Part shown: positions 10,032-22,602 of the stretch, one piece after another | Position numbering within the stretch: position 1 is the stretch's first letter | Layout of the letters: each line of letters starts with the position of its first letter | Origin: Elymus sibiricus | Lineage: Eukaryota; Streptophyta; Magnoliopsida; Poales; Poaceae | DNA length: 64,000 bases | Direction: 5' to 3' | Assembly: GCA_039707655.1 (NCBI GenBank) | Contig: CM077671.1 | Coordinates: forward strand, 368,244,720 to 368,308,719 | Position numbers and translations under genes: made by a program | The notes under the pieces: generated by a model | What the model saw: the letters and a program-made list of their open reading frames with translations, nothing else | Database searches by the model: none | Told to the model about the DNA's origin: nothing

Positions 10032-10699
10032 ATCGACGAGCTATCGCCGCCTTGACACCACCGCCCCCGAGGGTGCACCTGCGATTGCCAAGGCGCTTGG
10101 ATGCATCCTACATTACCTGGGAGGAGGAGGCTTTTGCGGTGCCTCCGGTTCTTGGGCGGTGGTGTCCGAGGCCGAGCACGCGATGTGACAGCAGGCGAGG
10201 TACGGCCGGCGCATTGGCCGCGTCGGCATTGGCTGTGACAGCACTCATCACGGTGCAACAGGATGCGGAGCGGCTCTCCGCGAGCAGCAAGCCGCCGTCG
10301 GACAAGGCTACCGTGTTCCTATGGCGTCGTTCCGCCGCTGGAGGGACCGCGACAATGACGACGACAACGATGACGGCACCAACAAAGACGGCGGTGCGGC
10401 AGGGCAAGGAGGCCACGCATACGAGGTGGTCGTACGGTATAGGGTTTAGGTTTTTTCTTGATTTTAGTTAAACCGTCGAAATATCGACCTTTTTATGTAA
10501 ATTATATCCGAACTTGAGTGAAATCCGCGGTGTGTGAACGAATTTCGTCCGGTTGGTTCGAGTTGTTGTCAAAATGTATGCGGTCCCCTTGTCCACGGAC
10601 GGATGCGGGAGGAAATTTGCGGATTGCCGTTGGAGAAGGCCATCTCCAACCCTGACCCATAAATTTTCTCTCGCATCTCTCCGCGGACTAGTCCCATAC
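10032..10699. other. Decayed transposon-like DNA
   Basis: This holds the 3' continuation of the preceding ORF region. It starts GC-rich and turns AT-rich after about 10440. No gene is supported; open frames on both strands overlap and show no domain. Confidence 0.35.
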
Positions 10700-11050
10700 A
10701 TTTCAAACACTGTTCAACTAAATCGACATAAATTCATGCAGACAAGGCGGATTTTCATATAACCCGGACGAAATTTATAACATTTTGGACATTTTTTATA
10801 TAAACCAGACATAATTCATTATTTTTTGAACATTTTGCATATAAAACCGGACAAAATCATTATATTTTGGACATTTTTCATATAAAACCGGACGGAATTC
10901 ATTACATTTTGGATATTTTTTATAAAAATCGGACGAAATTCATTATATTTTGGATTTTTTTTCATATAAACCATACGAAATTCATTATATTTAGGATTTT
11001 TTTCATATAAACCGGACGAAATTCATTACATTTTGGACTATTTTTAAACT
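10700..11050. repeat. AT-rich minisatellite, about 45-bp unit, roughly seven copies
   Basis: The unit is TTTCATATAAACCGGACGAA followed by ATTCATTACATTTTGGACATT, with substitutions and small indels between copies. It lies between the decayed ORF region and the antisense ORF and is probably part of the same ancient DNA element. Confidence 0.8.
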
Positions 11051-11221
11051 AAACCTAATCTAAATGATCGCCGATGCCCGTTCCCCATGTTTGACCATGA
11101 GCCCCGAGAATTGAAGCTACAACTATTGCCTTCGCCTTCTTCAGTTTTGCCTCGGCACTCGCCAGGTGTGCCTCCGCAGCCTCCGGCACCACAACCTGAG
11201 CGGCTAATTGGCCGATGATGA

Positions 11222-11640
11222 TCAGTCCGCAAAGCTTAGCTTCATTGAAAGAAATGAACGGTGGCCTTCTTGGGACCCGAGCGGTGGCAACCTACCATGC
11301 ACGCCTCCTCCATGCTGTTGACGGTGCCCGCGGACGTGCCGACTTCGTGGTCGTGGCGGCGGGGCGCGGTCATTGCGGTAACCTGCCATGCACTCCTTCT
11401 GTTCGTTGTCACTCTTGCCCCACATCTCATCCGCCGCCTCGTCGAACTCCCTGTAGGCGGTTTCTAATTCCGTCTGACGATGGCAGTACCGCCAGCAGTC
11501 GCGGCGGATCTCGTGGGCGGGACGGTAGGAATCGAACAACACCTCCTGCTCGGGCACGTCCACGTCCGCCACGATGGATGTGTTGCCGGCGAGCAGCTCC
11601 TCCGCGTGTCGGTGCTCGTCGAGTAGATGGAGGTTGTAGC
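11222..11640 (-). pseudogene. Unrecognised degenerate ORF, antisense
   Basis: Reading leftward, the frame passes through HLLDEHRHAEELLAG, then ADVDVPEQEVLFDSYRP and a charged helical stretch with CWRYCHRQTELETAYREF, before becoming low-complexity Pro/Arg/Gly. The helical part has the composition of a real protein, while both ends look frame-shifted. I do not recognise the family. It sits in the same decayed region as the VKDEP ORF but on the opposite strand, so it could be a second transposon ORF or a captured host gene piece. Confidence 0.3.
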
Positions 11641-11838
11641 CTGACCGGCCTGCGCTTGCCGGAACATGCCCCCCGCTCCTCCCGCATCATTTCGTGTAGT
11701 GGCCATGGGCCTCGTCGATGGTGATGCGACATGCATCGGCAAGGAGGGGCGTGACGGCCCGTCCTCGACCGCGTCCTTCATTAGGACGTCGGTGGGCCCT
11801 GTCGGCCTGCTAGCAGGCAGCAATGTCCACCATCTCCC

Positions 11839-13207
11839 TGCTGGAAATATGCCCTAGAGGCAATAATAAATTGGTTATTATCATATTTCCATGTTCATGA
11901 TAATCGTTTATTATCCATGCTAGAATTGTATTGATCGGAAACTTAGAGACATGTGTGGATACATAGCCAACACCATGTCCCTAGTGAGCCTCTACTAGAC
12001 TAGCTCGTTGATCAGAGATGGTCAAGGTTCCTGACCTTAGACATGAGTTGTCATGTGATAACGGGATCACATCATTAGGAGAATTATGTGTTGGACAAGA
12101 CCCAACCGTAAGCATAGCAGTTGATTGTGTCAGTTTATTGCTACTGCTTTATCCATGTCAAGTATCTGTTCCTACGACCATGAGATCATGCAACTCCCAG
12201 ACACCGGAGGAATTCCTTGTGTGTATCAAATGTCACAACGTAACTGGGTGACTATAAAGGTGCTCTACAGGTATCTCCGAGGGTATCTATTGGGTTGGCA
12301 TGGATCGAGACTGGGATTTGTCACTCCGTATGACGGAGAGGTATCTCTGGGCCCACTCGGTAATACAACATCACAAGAAGCTTGCAAGCAATGTGGCTAA
12401 GGAGTTAGTCATGGGATCTTGTATTAAGGAACGAGTAAAAATACTAGCCTGTAACGAGATTGAACTAGGTATGGAGATATCGACGATCGAATCTCGGGCA
12501 AGTAACATACCGCTAGACAAAGGGAACTGCATACGGGATTGATTGAATCCTTGGCATCGTGGTTCGACTGATAAAGATCTTCGTGGAATATGTGGGAACC
12601 AATATGGGCATCCAGGTCCCGCTATTGGTTATTGACCGGATAGGTGTCTCGGTCATGTCCGCATGATTCTCGAACCCGTAGGGTCCGCACGCTTAACATT
12701 CGATGACGCTAGAGTAGTATTGGGATATGTACATTGGTGACCGAATGTTGTTTGGAGTCTCGGATGAGACCCCGGACGTCACGAGGAGCTCCGGAATAGT
12801 CCGGAGGTAAAGATTTATACATGGGAAGTCATATATTGGCTACCGGAAAAGTTCCGGGTTTTGCCGGTATTGTACCGGGAAGCTTCGGGAAGGTTCCGGA
12901 GGGTTCCGGAGTAGTCCATAAGGATCCCTCCAGCCCCTAGGGCGAGCATGGGCTGTAGGGGGGGGCGCCCTAGCCTTATTGGGCCAGGGGCACCAGCCCC
13001 ACAAGGCCCATGCACAAGGGGATGGGGAAACCCTAAGTGGGAGGGAGTCCATTTGCCTTGGGAGGCAAATTTCCTCCCTAGCGGCCGGCCCTCCTTGGAG
13101 GAGGGGCCTAGGGATGCGACCAAACCCTTCCCCTTGCCTCCTATATATAGTAGAGGAGAGGGGGAGGGCTGGACATAACAATCCCATGCCCCGGTGGCAG
13201 CCCTACC
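11839..13207 (+). repeat. Element D 5' LTR, first part
   Basis: This Angela-type LTR starts TGCTGGAAATATGCCC, with one change from the hallmark. It is interrupted at 13207 by the inverted solo LTR and resumes at 15007. The CTACC at 13203-13207 is one copy of that insertion's target site. A TATA run (TATATATAG) lies near 13142-13150. Confidence 0.88.
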
Positions 13208-15001
13208 TGTTGGGGAACATTGCATGGGAAACAAAAAATTTCCTACGCATACGCAAGATCTATCCATGGTGATGAGCATCTATGAGAGGGAGAGTGGATC
13301 TACATACCCTTGTAGATCGCTAAGTGGGAAGCGTTAAGAAACGCGGTTGATGTAGTCGAACGTCTTCGTGATCCAAATCGCAAGCCGTCCCGCGATCCAA
13401 TCACGATCCGTCCTGATCTAGCGCCGAACGGACGGCACCTCCGCGTTCAGCACACGTACAGCTCGATGACGATCTCCGCCTTCTTGATCCAGCAAGAGTG
13501 GGCGGAGAGGTAGATGAGATCTCCAGCAGAACGACGACGTGGTGGTGGTGATGGTGGAGTTATCCCGGCAGGGCTTCCCCTAAGCACTACCGGAATCTAT
13601 TTGGTGGAGGAACTAGAGAATAGAGAACTAGCACGTGGCCGTTAGGGTTGGGGCTGCCCTCAAATCCTATAATATATATAGGAGGAAGGGAGGGGAGGAG
13701 GCAGCCTCAAACCCTCCACAAGGAGGATTCGGCCGAACCACCTCAAGGAGGTGGAATCCACCTCCTACTAGGAGGTGGATTCGTCTTAGGAAGGTGTCCT
13801 ACTCCTTCCAACCTCCACCTTTTTCCTCTTGGGCGCTTGGGCCCTCATGGGGTCGGCTGCCCAGCCCTCTAGGGGCTGGTACGCCACCTCTTGGGCCCAT
13901 GTGGCCCCCAGGTTGGGTGGGCCCCACCCGGTGGACCCCCGGAACCCATTCGTCACTCCCGGTACACTACAGAAAGTACCCGAAACTTTTCCGGAACCCA
14001 AATACCACTTTCCTATATATCAATCTTTACTTCCGGACCATTCCGGATCTCCTCGTGACGTCGGGGATCTCATCCGGGACTCCGAACAACCTTCGGCCAC
14101 CAACATACATAACTCAATACTACCGAAACGTCACCGAACGTTAAGTGTGCAGACCCTGTGGGTTCGAGAACTATGTAGACATGACAGAGACACCTCTACG
14201 GTCAATAACCAATAGCGAGACCTGGATACCCATATTGGTTCCTACATATTCTACGAAGATCTTTATCGGTTGAACCTCTATGTCAAGGATTCAGTTAATC
14301 CCGTATGATGTTCCCTTTGTTCTTCGGTATGTTACTTGCCCGAGATTCGATCGTCGGTATCTCTATACCTAGTTCAATCTCGTTACCGGAAAGTCTCTTT
14401 ACTCGTTCCGTAATACAAGATCTCGTGGCTAACTCTTTAGTCACTTTGCTTGCAAGGCTTATTGTGATGTTGTATTACCAAGTGGGCCCTGAGATACCTC
14501 TCCGTCACACGGAGTAACAAATCCCATTCTTGATCCATGCCAACTCAACAGACACCCTCGGAGATACCTGTAGAGCATCTTTATAGTCACCCAGTTATGT
14601 TGCGACGTTTGATACACACAAGGTATTCCTCAGGTGTCAGTGAGTTGCATGATCTCATTGTCATAGGAACAGATACTTGACATGCAGAAAACAAGAGCAA
14701 TAAACTAACACGATCACATGCTACGTTCATAGTTTGGGTCTTGTCCATCACATCATTCTCCTAATGATGCGACCCGTTATCAAATGACATCTCATGTCCA
14801 TGGCTAGGAAACCTTGACCATCTTTGATCAACGAGCTAGTCTATTAGAGGCATACTAGGGACATGGTGTTTGTCTATGTATCCACACATGTATCTGAGTT
14901 TCCGATCAATACAATTCTAGCATGGATAATAAACGATTATCATGAACAAGGAAATATGATAATAACCATTTTATTATTTCCTCTAGGGCATATTTCCAAC
15001 A
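13208..15001 (-). mobile_element. Inverted solo LTR, Angela/BARE type, inside the element D LTR
   Basis: It reads TGTTGGGGAACATTGCATGGG at its left edge and GGGCATATTTCCAACA at its right edge, so it is a minus-strand Angela-type LTR of 1794 bp. It is flanked by a perfect CTACC duplication (13203-13207 and 15002-15006). No internal sequence remains. It forms a long imperfect inverted repeat with the surrounding host LTR. Confidence 0.93.
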
Positions 15002-15006
15002 CTACC

Positions 15007-15399
15007 TCTCTCCCTAGATCGTTTTCTCCTCAGATCGCATCGACGGTAGCGCTTGGCGAAGCCCTGTCGGGATTGCTCCACCACCATCTCCACCATGCCG
15101 TCGTGCTGGTTGAGATACCATCTTCTTCTCCTCTCACGCTTGCTGGATCAAGAAGGAGGAGACGTCATCGAGCCGCACGTGTGCGGAATGCGTAGGTGCC
15201 GTCCGTTCGGCGCTAGATCGGATCGGATTGCGATTGGATCGTGAAGAGTACGACTACATCAACCTCGTTATATTAGCTTCCGCTTAGCGATCTACAAGGG
15301 TATGAAGATACACTCCCCCTCTCATAGCTATGCATCTCCATGGATAGATCATAGGTGTTTGTAGGAAACTTTTTGTTTCCCATGCAACGTTCCCCAACA
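15007..15399 (+). repeat. Element D 5' LTR, second part
   Basis: This continues the host LTR after the nested insertion and ends GTTCCCCAACA at 15399. The two parts total 1762 bp, compared with 1895 bp for the 3' LTR. Confidence 0.88.
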
Positions 15400-15400
15400 A

Positions 15401-15413
15401 TGGCATCATGAGC
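15401..15413 (+). promoter_or_regulatory. Element D primer binding site, degraded
   Basis: TGGCATCATGAGC sits one base after the LTR end, where TGGTATCAGAGC is expected. It carries a substitution and an extra base. Confidence 0.6.
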
Positions 15414-16689
15414 TAGGTCTATGCGTAGATGATATGCACGAGTAGAACACAAAGAGTTTGTGGGCGTTGATATTCAGATTGCATACTTCCTTAGTCTTAT
15501 CTTGATTTGGCGGTATTGTGGGATGAAGCGGCTCGGACCAACCTTACTCGTCCACGTACGAGAGACCGGTTCCATCGACTGACATGCAACTTGTTGCATA
15601 AAGATGGCTGGCGGGTGTCTGTCTCTCCCACTTTAGTTGAATCGGATTCGACAGAGGCGGTCCTTGTAGAAGGTTAAAAGGCAACTTGATTATCACCGTT
15701 GTGGCTTTGCGTAGGTAAGAACGGTTCTTACTAGTTGCCCATAGCAGCCACGTAAAACTTGCAACAACAAAGTAGAGGACGTCTAACTTGTTTTTGCAGG
15801 GCATGTTGTGATGTGATATGGCCAAAGACATGATGTGATATATGTGATGTATGAAATGATCATGTTTTGTATAGATTATATCGACTTGCATGTTGATGCA
15901 TACGGCAACCGGCAGGAGCCATAGGGTTGTCTTTAATTATTATGTGGCCTGCATGTCACTCATTAAGCGTTATGTAATGCTTTACTTTATCGCTAAGCGG
16001 TAGCAATAGTAGTAGAAGCATGGTTGGCGCGACAACCCCGATGGCAACACGATGATGGAGATCATGATGATGGAGATCATGGTGTCATGCCGGTGACGAT
16101 GGAGATCATGTCGGTGCTTTGAAGATGGAGATCAAAAGTACAAGTTCATGGACATATCATGTCACTTATGATTTGCATGTGATGTTAATCCTTTTATGCA
16201 TCTTATTTTGCTTAGGACGACGGTAGCATTATAAGGTGATCCCTCACTAAAATTTCAAGATAAAATTGTGTTCTCCCCGAGTGTGCACCGTTGCAAAAGT
16301 TCATCGTTTCGAAGCACCACGTGATGATCTGGTGTGATAGACTCTACGTTCACATACAATGGGTGCAAGCCAGTTTTGCACATGCGGAACACTCGGGTTA
16401 AACTTGACGAGCCTAGCATGTACAGACTTGGCCTCGGAACACATGAGACCGAAAGGTCGAACATGAGTCATATAGTAGATATGATCAACATGGATATGTT
16501 CACCATTGAAACCACCTCAACTCATTTGATGATCAGACTTGGGTTGGTGGATTTGGATCATGTCACACTTAGACAACCTGAGGGATGTTGTTTTGAGTGG
16601 GAGTTCTTCAGTAATATGATTAACTGAACTCATTATCATGAACATAGTGAAAATATCTTTGCAAATTATGTTGTAGATCGATAGCTCAC
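15414..16689 (+). other. Element D untranslated leader
   Basis: This is the long leader typical of BARE-type elements and matches in content the leader of element G read on the opposite strand (59453-60711). Shared landmarks include the GGAGATCATGATGATGGAGATCATG block and the GTGTGCACCGTTGC block. No gene is present; small open frames are shadows. Confidence 0.65.
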
Positions 16690-17480
16690 GCTGTAGCTCC
16701 CCTATTTTTTGATACGTTCCTAGAGAAAAACTAAGTTGAAAGATGGTAGTAGCAATTATGCGGAATAGGTCCGTGATTTGAGGATTGGCCTAGGTTGTTG
16801 CACAGAAGGCTTATGTCCTTGATGCACCTCTCTGTGCGCCACCCCCTCAAGCAACGTTTGTGTGTGTTGAGAACATCAGACAGGCACGTTTTTGATGACT
16901 ACTTGATAGTTCAGTGCGTCATGCTTTACGGCTTAGAATTGAGGCTCCAAAGACGTTTTGAACTTCACGGATCATATGAGATGTTCCAAGAGCTGAAATT
17001 GGGATTTCAGTCTCGTGCCCGTGTTGATAGGTATGAAACCTCCAACAAGATTCTTTGCCTACAAGATGAAGGAGAATAGCTCAATCGGTGAGCATGTGCT
17101 CAGATTGTCTGGGTGCTACAATCGCTTGAATCGAGTGGGAGTTGAGCTTCCAGATAAGATAGTGATTGACATAGTTCTCCAAGTCACTGCCACCAAGCTG
17201 CTAGTGCTTCGTGATGAACTTTAACATGCCAGAGATGGAGATGATGGTCCCTGAGCTATTCACTATGTTTTACACCACGAAAGGTAGAAATCAAAAGGAG
17301 CATCAAGTGTTGAGGGTAAGACCACTTGTTTCAAGCAGGGCAAGGGTAAGAAGGGATACTTCGAGAATGGCAAGACAGTTGTCGCTCCAATGAAGAAATC
17401 CAAGGTTGGACCCAAACCCAAGACTGAGTGCTTCTGTTATGAGGGGAACGGTCATTGAAGCGGAGCTGCCCCAGATACTT
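16690..17480 (+). pseudogene. Element D gag remnant
   Basis: Pieces in shifting frames match the BARE-type gag seen intact in element G. Examples are a QCVMLYGLE segment, the FELHGSYEMFQELKLGFQSRARV segment in partial form (16960-17035), an ENSSIGEHVLRLSG segment and a VMNFNMPEMEMMVPELF segment. The zinc-knuckle region (about 17425-17470, ECFCYEGNGH) is followed at once by a stop. The start region is not readable as a coding start. No functional capsid could be made. Confidence 0.75.
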
Positions 17481-20135
17481 GGCAGATAAGAAGGCTGGCA
17501 ACGTCAACAAAAGTATATTTGATATACATGTTATTGATGTGTACCTTACTAGTACTCCTAGTAGCACCTGGGTATTAGATACCGGATCAATTGCTAATAT
17601 TGGTAGCTCGAAGTAAAAGCTACGGAATAAACGGAGACTAGCTAAGGGTGAGGTGACGATGTGTGTTGGATGTGTTTCCAAAGTTGATGTGATCACCACC
17701 TCACGCTCCCTCTACCTTCGGGATTAGTGTTGAACCTAAATAAATGTTATTTGGTGTTTGCGTTGAGCATGAACATGATTAGATCGTGTTTATTGCAATA
17801 CGGTTATTCATTTAAGTTAGAGAATATTGGTTATTCTGTTTACATGAATAATACCTTCAATGGTCATGCACCCAATTTGAATGGTTTATTGAATCTCGAT
17901 CGTAGTGATACACATTTTCATAATATTGATACCAAAAGATGCAAAGTTAATAATGATAGTACCACATACCTGAAACACAAGTCTGAAACATTTGAAAAGT
18001 TCAAACAAATTCAGAGTGAAGTTTGAGATCATCGTGACAAGAAGATAAAATATCTACGATATGATCGTAGAGGTAAATATCTGAGTTACGAGTTTGGTAT
18101 ACAACTTAAGACAATGTGGAAGTTGTTTCACAACTCACGCCACCTGGAACACCATAGTGTGATGGTGTGTCCGAACGTCGTAGTCATGCTCTATTGGATA
18201 TGGTGCGTACTATGATGTCTCTTATCGATTTGCCACTATCGTTTTGGGGTTATGCATTAGAGACAACTACATTCACTTTAAAAAGGGGCACCATCTAAGT
18301 CCGTTGAGATGACACCGTATGAATTTTTGTTTAGCGGAAACCTAAGCTGTCATTTCTTAATGTTTGGGGCTGCGACGCTTATGTGGAAAAGGTTTTCAAC
18401 CTGATGAGCTCGAACCCAAAGCGGACAAATGCATCTTCATAGAATACCCTAACGTAACAGTTGGGTAAACCTTCTATCTCAGATCCAAGCACAAAGTGTT
18501 TGTTGCTAAAACGGGTCCTTTCTCGAGAAGAGTTTCTCTCGAAAGAATTGAGTGGGAGGAAGATAGAACTTGATGAGGTTGTTGAACCTTTGTTTCAACC
18601 AGAGAGTAGCGCAGCGCAGAAAGTTGTTCCTGTGGAGCCTACGTTAGTTGAAGAGGAAGTTAATGATGATGATCATGAAGCTTCGGATCAAGTTACTATC
18701 GAACCTCGTAGGTCGACAAGGACACGTACTGCTCCTGAGTGGTACGGCAACCCTGTCTGAGAGGTCATGTTGTTGGACAACGATGAACCTACGAGCTATG
18801 GAGAAGCGATGATGGGCCGGGATTCCGAGAAATGGTTAGAGGCCATGCAATCCGAGATGGGATGGGATCCATGTAAGAAAACAAAGTATGGACTTTGGAA
18901 GTATTACCTGATGGGTGAAAGGCCATTCAGAACAAATGGATCTTTAAAAGGAAGACGGACGCGGACGGTAATGTCACCGTCTATAAAGCTCGACTTGTGG
19001 TAAAGGGTTTTACACAAGTTCAAGGAGTTGACTACGATGAGACTTTCTCACCCGTAGCGATGCTAAAGTCTGTTGGAATTATGTTAGCAGTTGCTGCATT
19101 TTTCGATTATGAAATTTGGCAGATGGATGTCAAAACATCATTTGCTTAACGGTATCCGTGAGGAAAGGTTGTATGTGATACAACCGGAAGGTTTTGTCAG
19201 TTCTAAGGATGCTAAAATATATGCAAGCTCCAGCGATCCTTCTATGGACTGGAGCAAGCATCTCGGAGTTGGAATATACGCTTTGATGAGGTGATCAAAG
19301 TTTTGAGTGTATACAAAGTTTATGAGAAACTTGTATTTACAATAAAGTGAGTGGGAGCACTATAGAATTTCTGATAAGTATATGTGGATGACATATTGTT
19401 GATCGGAAATGATGTAGAATTTCTGGAAAGCATAAAGGGTTGTTTGAAAAGGAGTTTTTCAAAGGAAAACCTGGAATGAAGCTACTTAAAAATTGGGCAT
19501 CAGGATCTATAGAGATAGATCAAGACGTCTGATAAGACTTTCAATGAGTACATACCTTGACAAGAATTTGAAAGAGTTCAAAATGGATCAGTAAAAGAAA
19601 GAGTTCTTGCCTGATTTGTAAGTTGTGGAGTTGAGTGAGACTCAAAGCTCGACCACGGCAAAAGAAAGAGAAAGGACGAAGGTCGTCCCCTATGCCTTAT
19701 CCATAGGCTCTGTATAGGATGCCATGCTGTGTACCGCACCTAGTGTGTGCCTTGCCATGAGTATGTCAAGGGGTACAAGAGTGATCCAGGAGTGGACCAC
19801 TGGACAGCGGTCAAGATTATCCTTAGTAACTAGAGGACTAAGGAAATATTTCTCTATTATGGAGGTGATAAAGAGTTCGTCGTAAAGGGTTACGTCGATG
19901 CAAGCTTTAACACCAATCCGGATGACTCTGAGTAGCAATCCGGATACGTATAGTGGAGCAGCCATTTGGAATAGCTCCAAGTGGAGTGTGGTAGTAGTCT
20001 CTACAGTATGACATAGAGATTTGCAAAGTACACACGGATCTGAATGTCGCAGACCCATTGACTAAAGACCTCTCTCACATGCAAAGCATGATCGAACCCC
20101 AGAACTCATTGGGTGCTAGATTCATAACAATGTAA
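17481..20135 (+). pseudogene. Element D pol remnant (protease, part of integrase, RT, RNase H)
   Basis: Recognisable pieces in order are protease (WVLDTGS near 17570-17595), integrase middle and C-terminal parts (about 17970-18500), the acidic linker (SSAAQKVVPVEPT-type, 18540-18760), reverse transcriptase (18770-19400, with a YVDD-type site at about 19381-19392) and an RNase H end finishing FITM at 20135. Many stops and frameshifts are present. Compared with element G, the sequence jumps near 17970 from TTYL to KHKSETF. This removes the GAG-pre-integrase zinc region and the integrase start, about 285 bp. Confidence 0.8.
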
Positions 20136-20185
20136 AACACATGGTGATGTGAACTAGATTTTTGACTCTAGTGCAAGTGGGAGAC
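20136..20185 (+). promoter_or_regulatory. Element D 3' untranslated region and polypurine tract
   Basis: GTGCAAGTGGGAGAC ends directly before the 3' LTR, in the polypurine tract position usual for BARE-type elements. Confidence 0.75.
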
Positions 20186-22080
20186 TGTTGGAAATATGCC
20201 CTAGAGGCAATAATAAATTGGTTATTATTATATTTCCTTGTTCGTGATAATCGTTTATTATCCATGCTATAATTGTATTGATTGGAAACTCAAATACATG
20301 TGTGGGTACATAGACAACACTGTGTCCCTAGTATGCCTCTAGTTAACTAGTTCGTTGATCAAAGATGGTCAAGGTTTCCTGGCCATAGACATGAGATGTC
20401 ATTTGATAACGGGATCACATCATTAGAAGAATGATGTGATGGACAAGACCCAAACTATAAACATAGCATATGATCGTGTCAGTTTATTGCTATAGTTTTC
20501 TGCATGTCAAGTATCTGTTCCTATGACCATGAGATCATGCAACTCACTGACACCGGAGGAATACCTTGTGTGTATCAAACGTCACAACGTAACTGGGTGA
20601 CTATAAAGATGCTCTACAGGTATCTCCGAGGGTGTCTGTTGAGTTTGCATGGATCAAGACTGGGATTTGTTACTCCGTGTGACGGAGAGGTATCTCAGGG
20701 CCCACTCGGTAATACAACATCACAATAAGCCTTGCAAGCAATGTGACTAAGTGTTAGCCACGGGATCTTGTATTATAGAACGAGTAAAGAGACTTGCCGG
20801 TAACGAGATTGAACTAGGTATAGAGATACCAACGATCGAATCTCGGGCAAGTAACATACCGAAGAACAAAGGGAACAGCGTATGGGATTAACTGAGTCCT
20901 TGACATAGAGGTTCAACCGATAAAGATGTTCGTAGAATATGTAGGAACCAATATGGGCATCCAGGTCCCGCTATTGGTTATTGACCGTAGAGGTGTCTTG
21001 GTCATGTCTACATAGTTCTCGAACCCACAGGGTCTGCACACTTAAGGTTCGGTGACGTTTCGGTATAGTAGAGTTATGTATGGTGGTGACCGAAGGTTGT
21101 TCGGAGTCCCGGATGAGATCCTGGACGTCACGAGGAGCTCCGGAATGGTCCGGAGGTAAAGATTGATATATAGGAAGTCCTGTTTTGGTCACCGGAAAAG
21201 TTTCGGGTATTTCGGTAGTGTACCGGGAGTGCCGGGAGGGGTACCGGGGACCATCGGGAGGGGTGTCTCGACCCAAAGGACCTCATGGGCTGTGGGAGGA
21301 GTCAAACCAGCCCCTAGTGGGCTGGCCTAACCCCCCCACTAAGGATCATGTGGCTTTGGGTGGAAAAAATCCAAAGGAGGAAAGGTGGAAAGGGTTTCCA
21401 AGTGGAGAGGAGGAATCCTACTCCTAATAGGATTGGAGTAGGACTCCTCCACCTCCAATTTCGGCCAAACCTTGAGGGTTTGAGGCTGCCTCCTCCCCTC
21501 CCTCCCTCCTATATATACTAGAGGATTTAGAGGGAAGAGCTAACCCTAATTGCCACGTGCTCCCTCTACTTCATCTAGATCGGTTTCTCCTCTAGTCTAG
21601 TTTCAGCGGTGCTTAGGCGAAGCCCCGCCGGAATTGTTCCACCACCATCGCCGCCGCGCCGTTGCGCCGCCGGAGAACTCTTCTACCTCTCCGCTCCCTC
21701 TTGCTGGATCAAGAAGGCGGAGATCGTCATCGAGCTGTACGTGTGCTGAACGCGGAGGTGCCATCCGTTCGGCGCTAGATCGGAAGGACCGTGATCAGGA
21801 TCGCGAGACGATTCGTGATTTGATCGCGGGACGGATCGTGATGGGATCGCGGGACGGATTGAGATTGGATCGCGAGATGGATCGTGATGGGATCGCGGGA
21901 CGCTCGGCGATTTGGATCGCGAAGACGTTCGACTACATCAACCGCATTTCTTAACGCTTCCCGCTTAGCGATCTACAAGGGTATGTAGATCCACTCTCCC
22001 TCTCGTAGATGCTCGTCACCATGGATAGATCTTGCGTGTGCATAGGAATATTTTTGTTTCCCATGCAGCGTTCCCCAACA
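20186..22080 (+). repeat. Element D 3' LTR
   Basis: A full 1895-bp Angela-type LTR with hallmark ends TGTTGGAAATATGCCC and GTTCCCCAACA. A TATATATAC TATA box lies near 21511. A short tandem array of GGGATCGCGGGACGGAT-type units (about 21790-21910) sits near its 3' end. Confidence 0.92.
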
Positions 22081-22594
22081 CAGTGCCCTCTGAAGATTCA
22101 CCTGCTCCGCGCGTATGCTACAGGAGCAGTGACCAGAGGCTACCTAATCTGTATGAGTGATTAGACAGTCAATTGTCCATCAAGCAATCCGCTGCCCCGG
22201 CAACCATCATTTTTGCACAAGTGGGCATGCTACGAGCGGTCACGTCCCACCCGTACATACCACTTTAGCCTTTTATTTTTTTTTATGCTGGGCCAATGAG
22301 AAGCCCCCAGCAGCAGGTGAATAACCCCCGGGATAGTATAAATAGATAAATAAGGGAGGCTAGCAAGCAGGGGAGGACAACTTTTCACCACCCACAAAGA
22401 CATTTTGTAGCTGTACACACAACAATATCAAACCAAAGCAGTCGTAGGGTATAACACCTCCACGGTGGCCTGAGCCTGGGTAGCTCCGGTGTGTTCTGGC
22501 ATTCTCTCTTTGCGTTTCCGACGAGCGATGACTTAGGAATAGGAACATGTTCAGTCCCTGGCCGAACTCTCAAAGGACTATAGTCGACAACTGT
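22081..22594. other. LTR-like fragment, unassigned
   Basis: No gene is seen. A TATA-like AGTATAAATAGA (about 22336), a GTCGTAGGGTATAACACCTCC segment and a GAGCCTGGGTAGCTCCGGTG segment recall the promoter and R region of gypsy LTRs, whose usual form has CCCGAACCTGGGTAAAACATCG. Ends could not be set. Its right end, TGT (22592-22594), is the probable target trinucleotide of the CACTA element. Confidence 0.35.
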
Positions 22595-22602
22595 CACTAC
22601 TG

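Larger units (their letters stand above)
11839..22080 (+). mobile_element. Element D: decayed Angela/BARE-type copia element with a nested solo LTR
   Basis: The element has a 5' LTR (11839-13207 and 15007-15399), a degraded primer site, gag-pol remnants and a 3' LTR (20186-22080). Coding regions are broken many times and one deletion removes the start of integrase. The 5' LTR begins TGCTGG rather than TGTTGG. The flanking pentamers CTCCC and CAGTG do not match, so there is no target duplication. Loss of the duplication suggests recombination between elements or flank damage. Confidence 0.85.
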
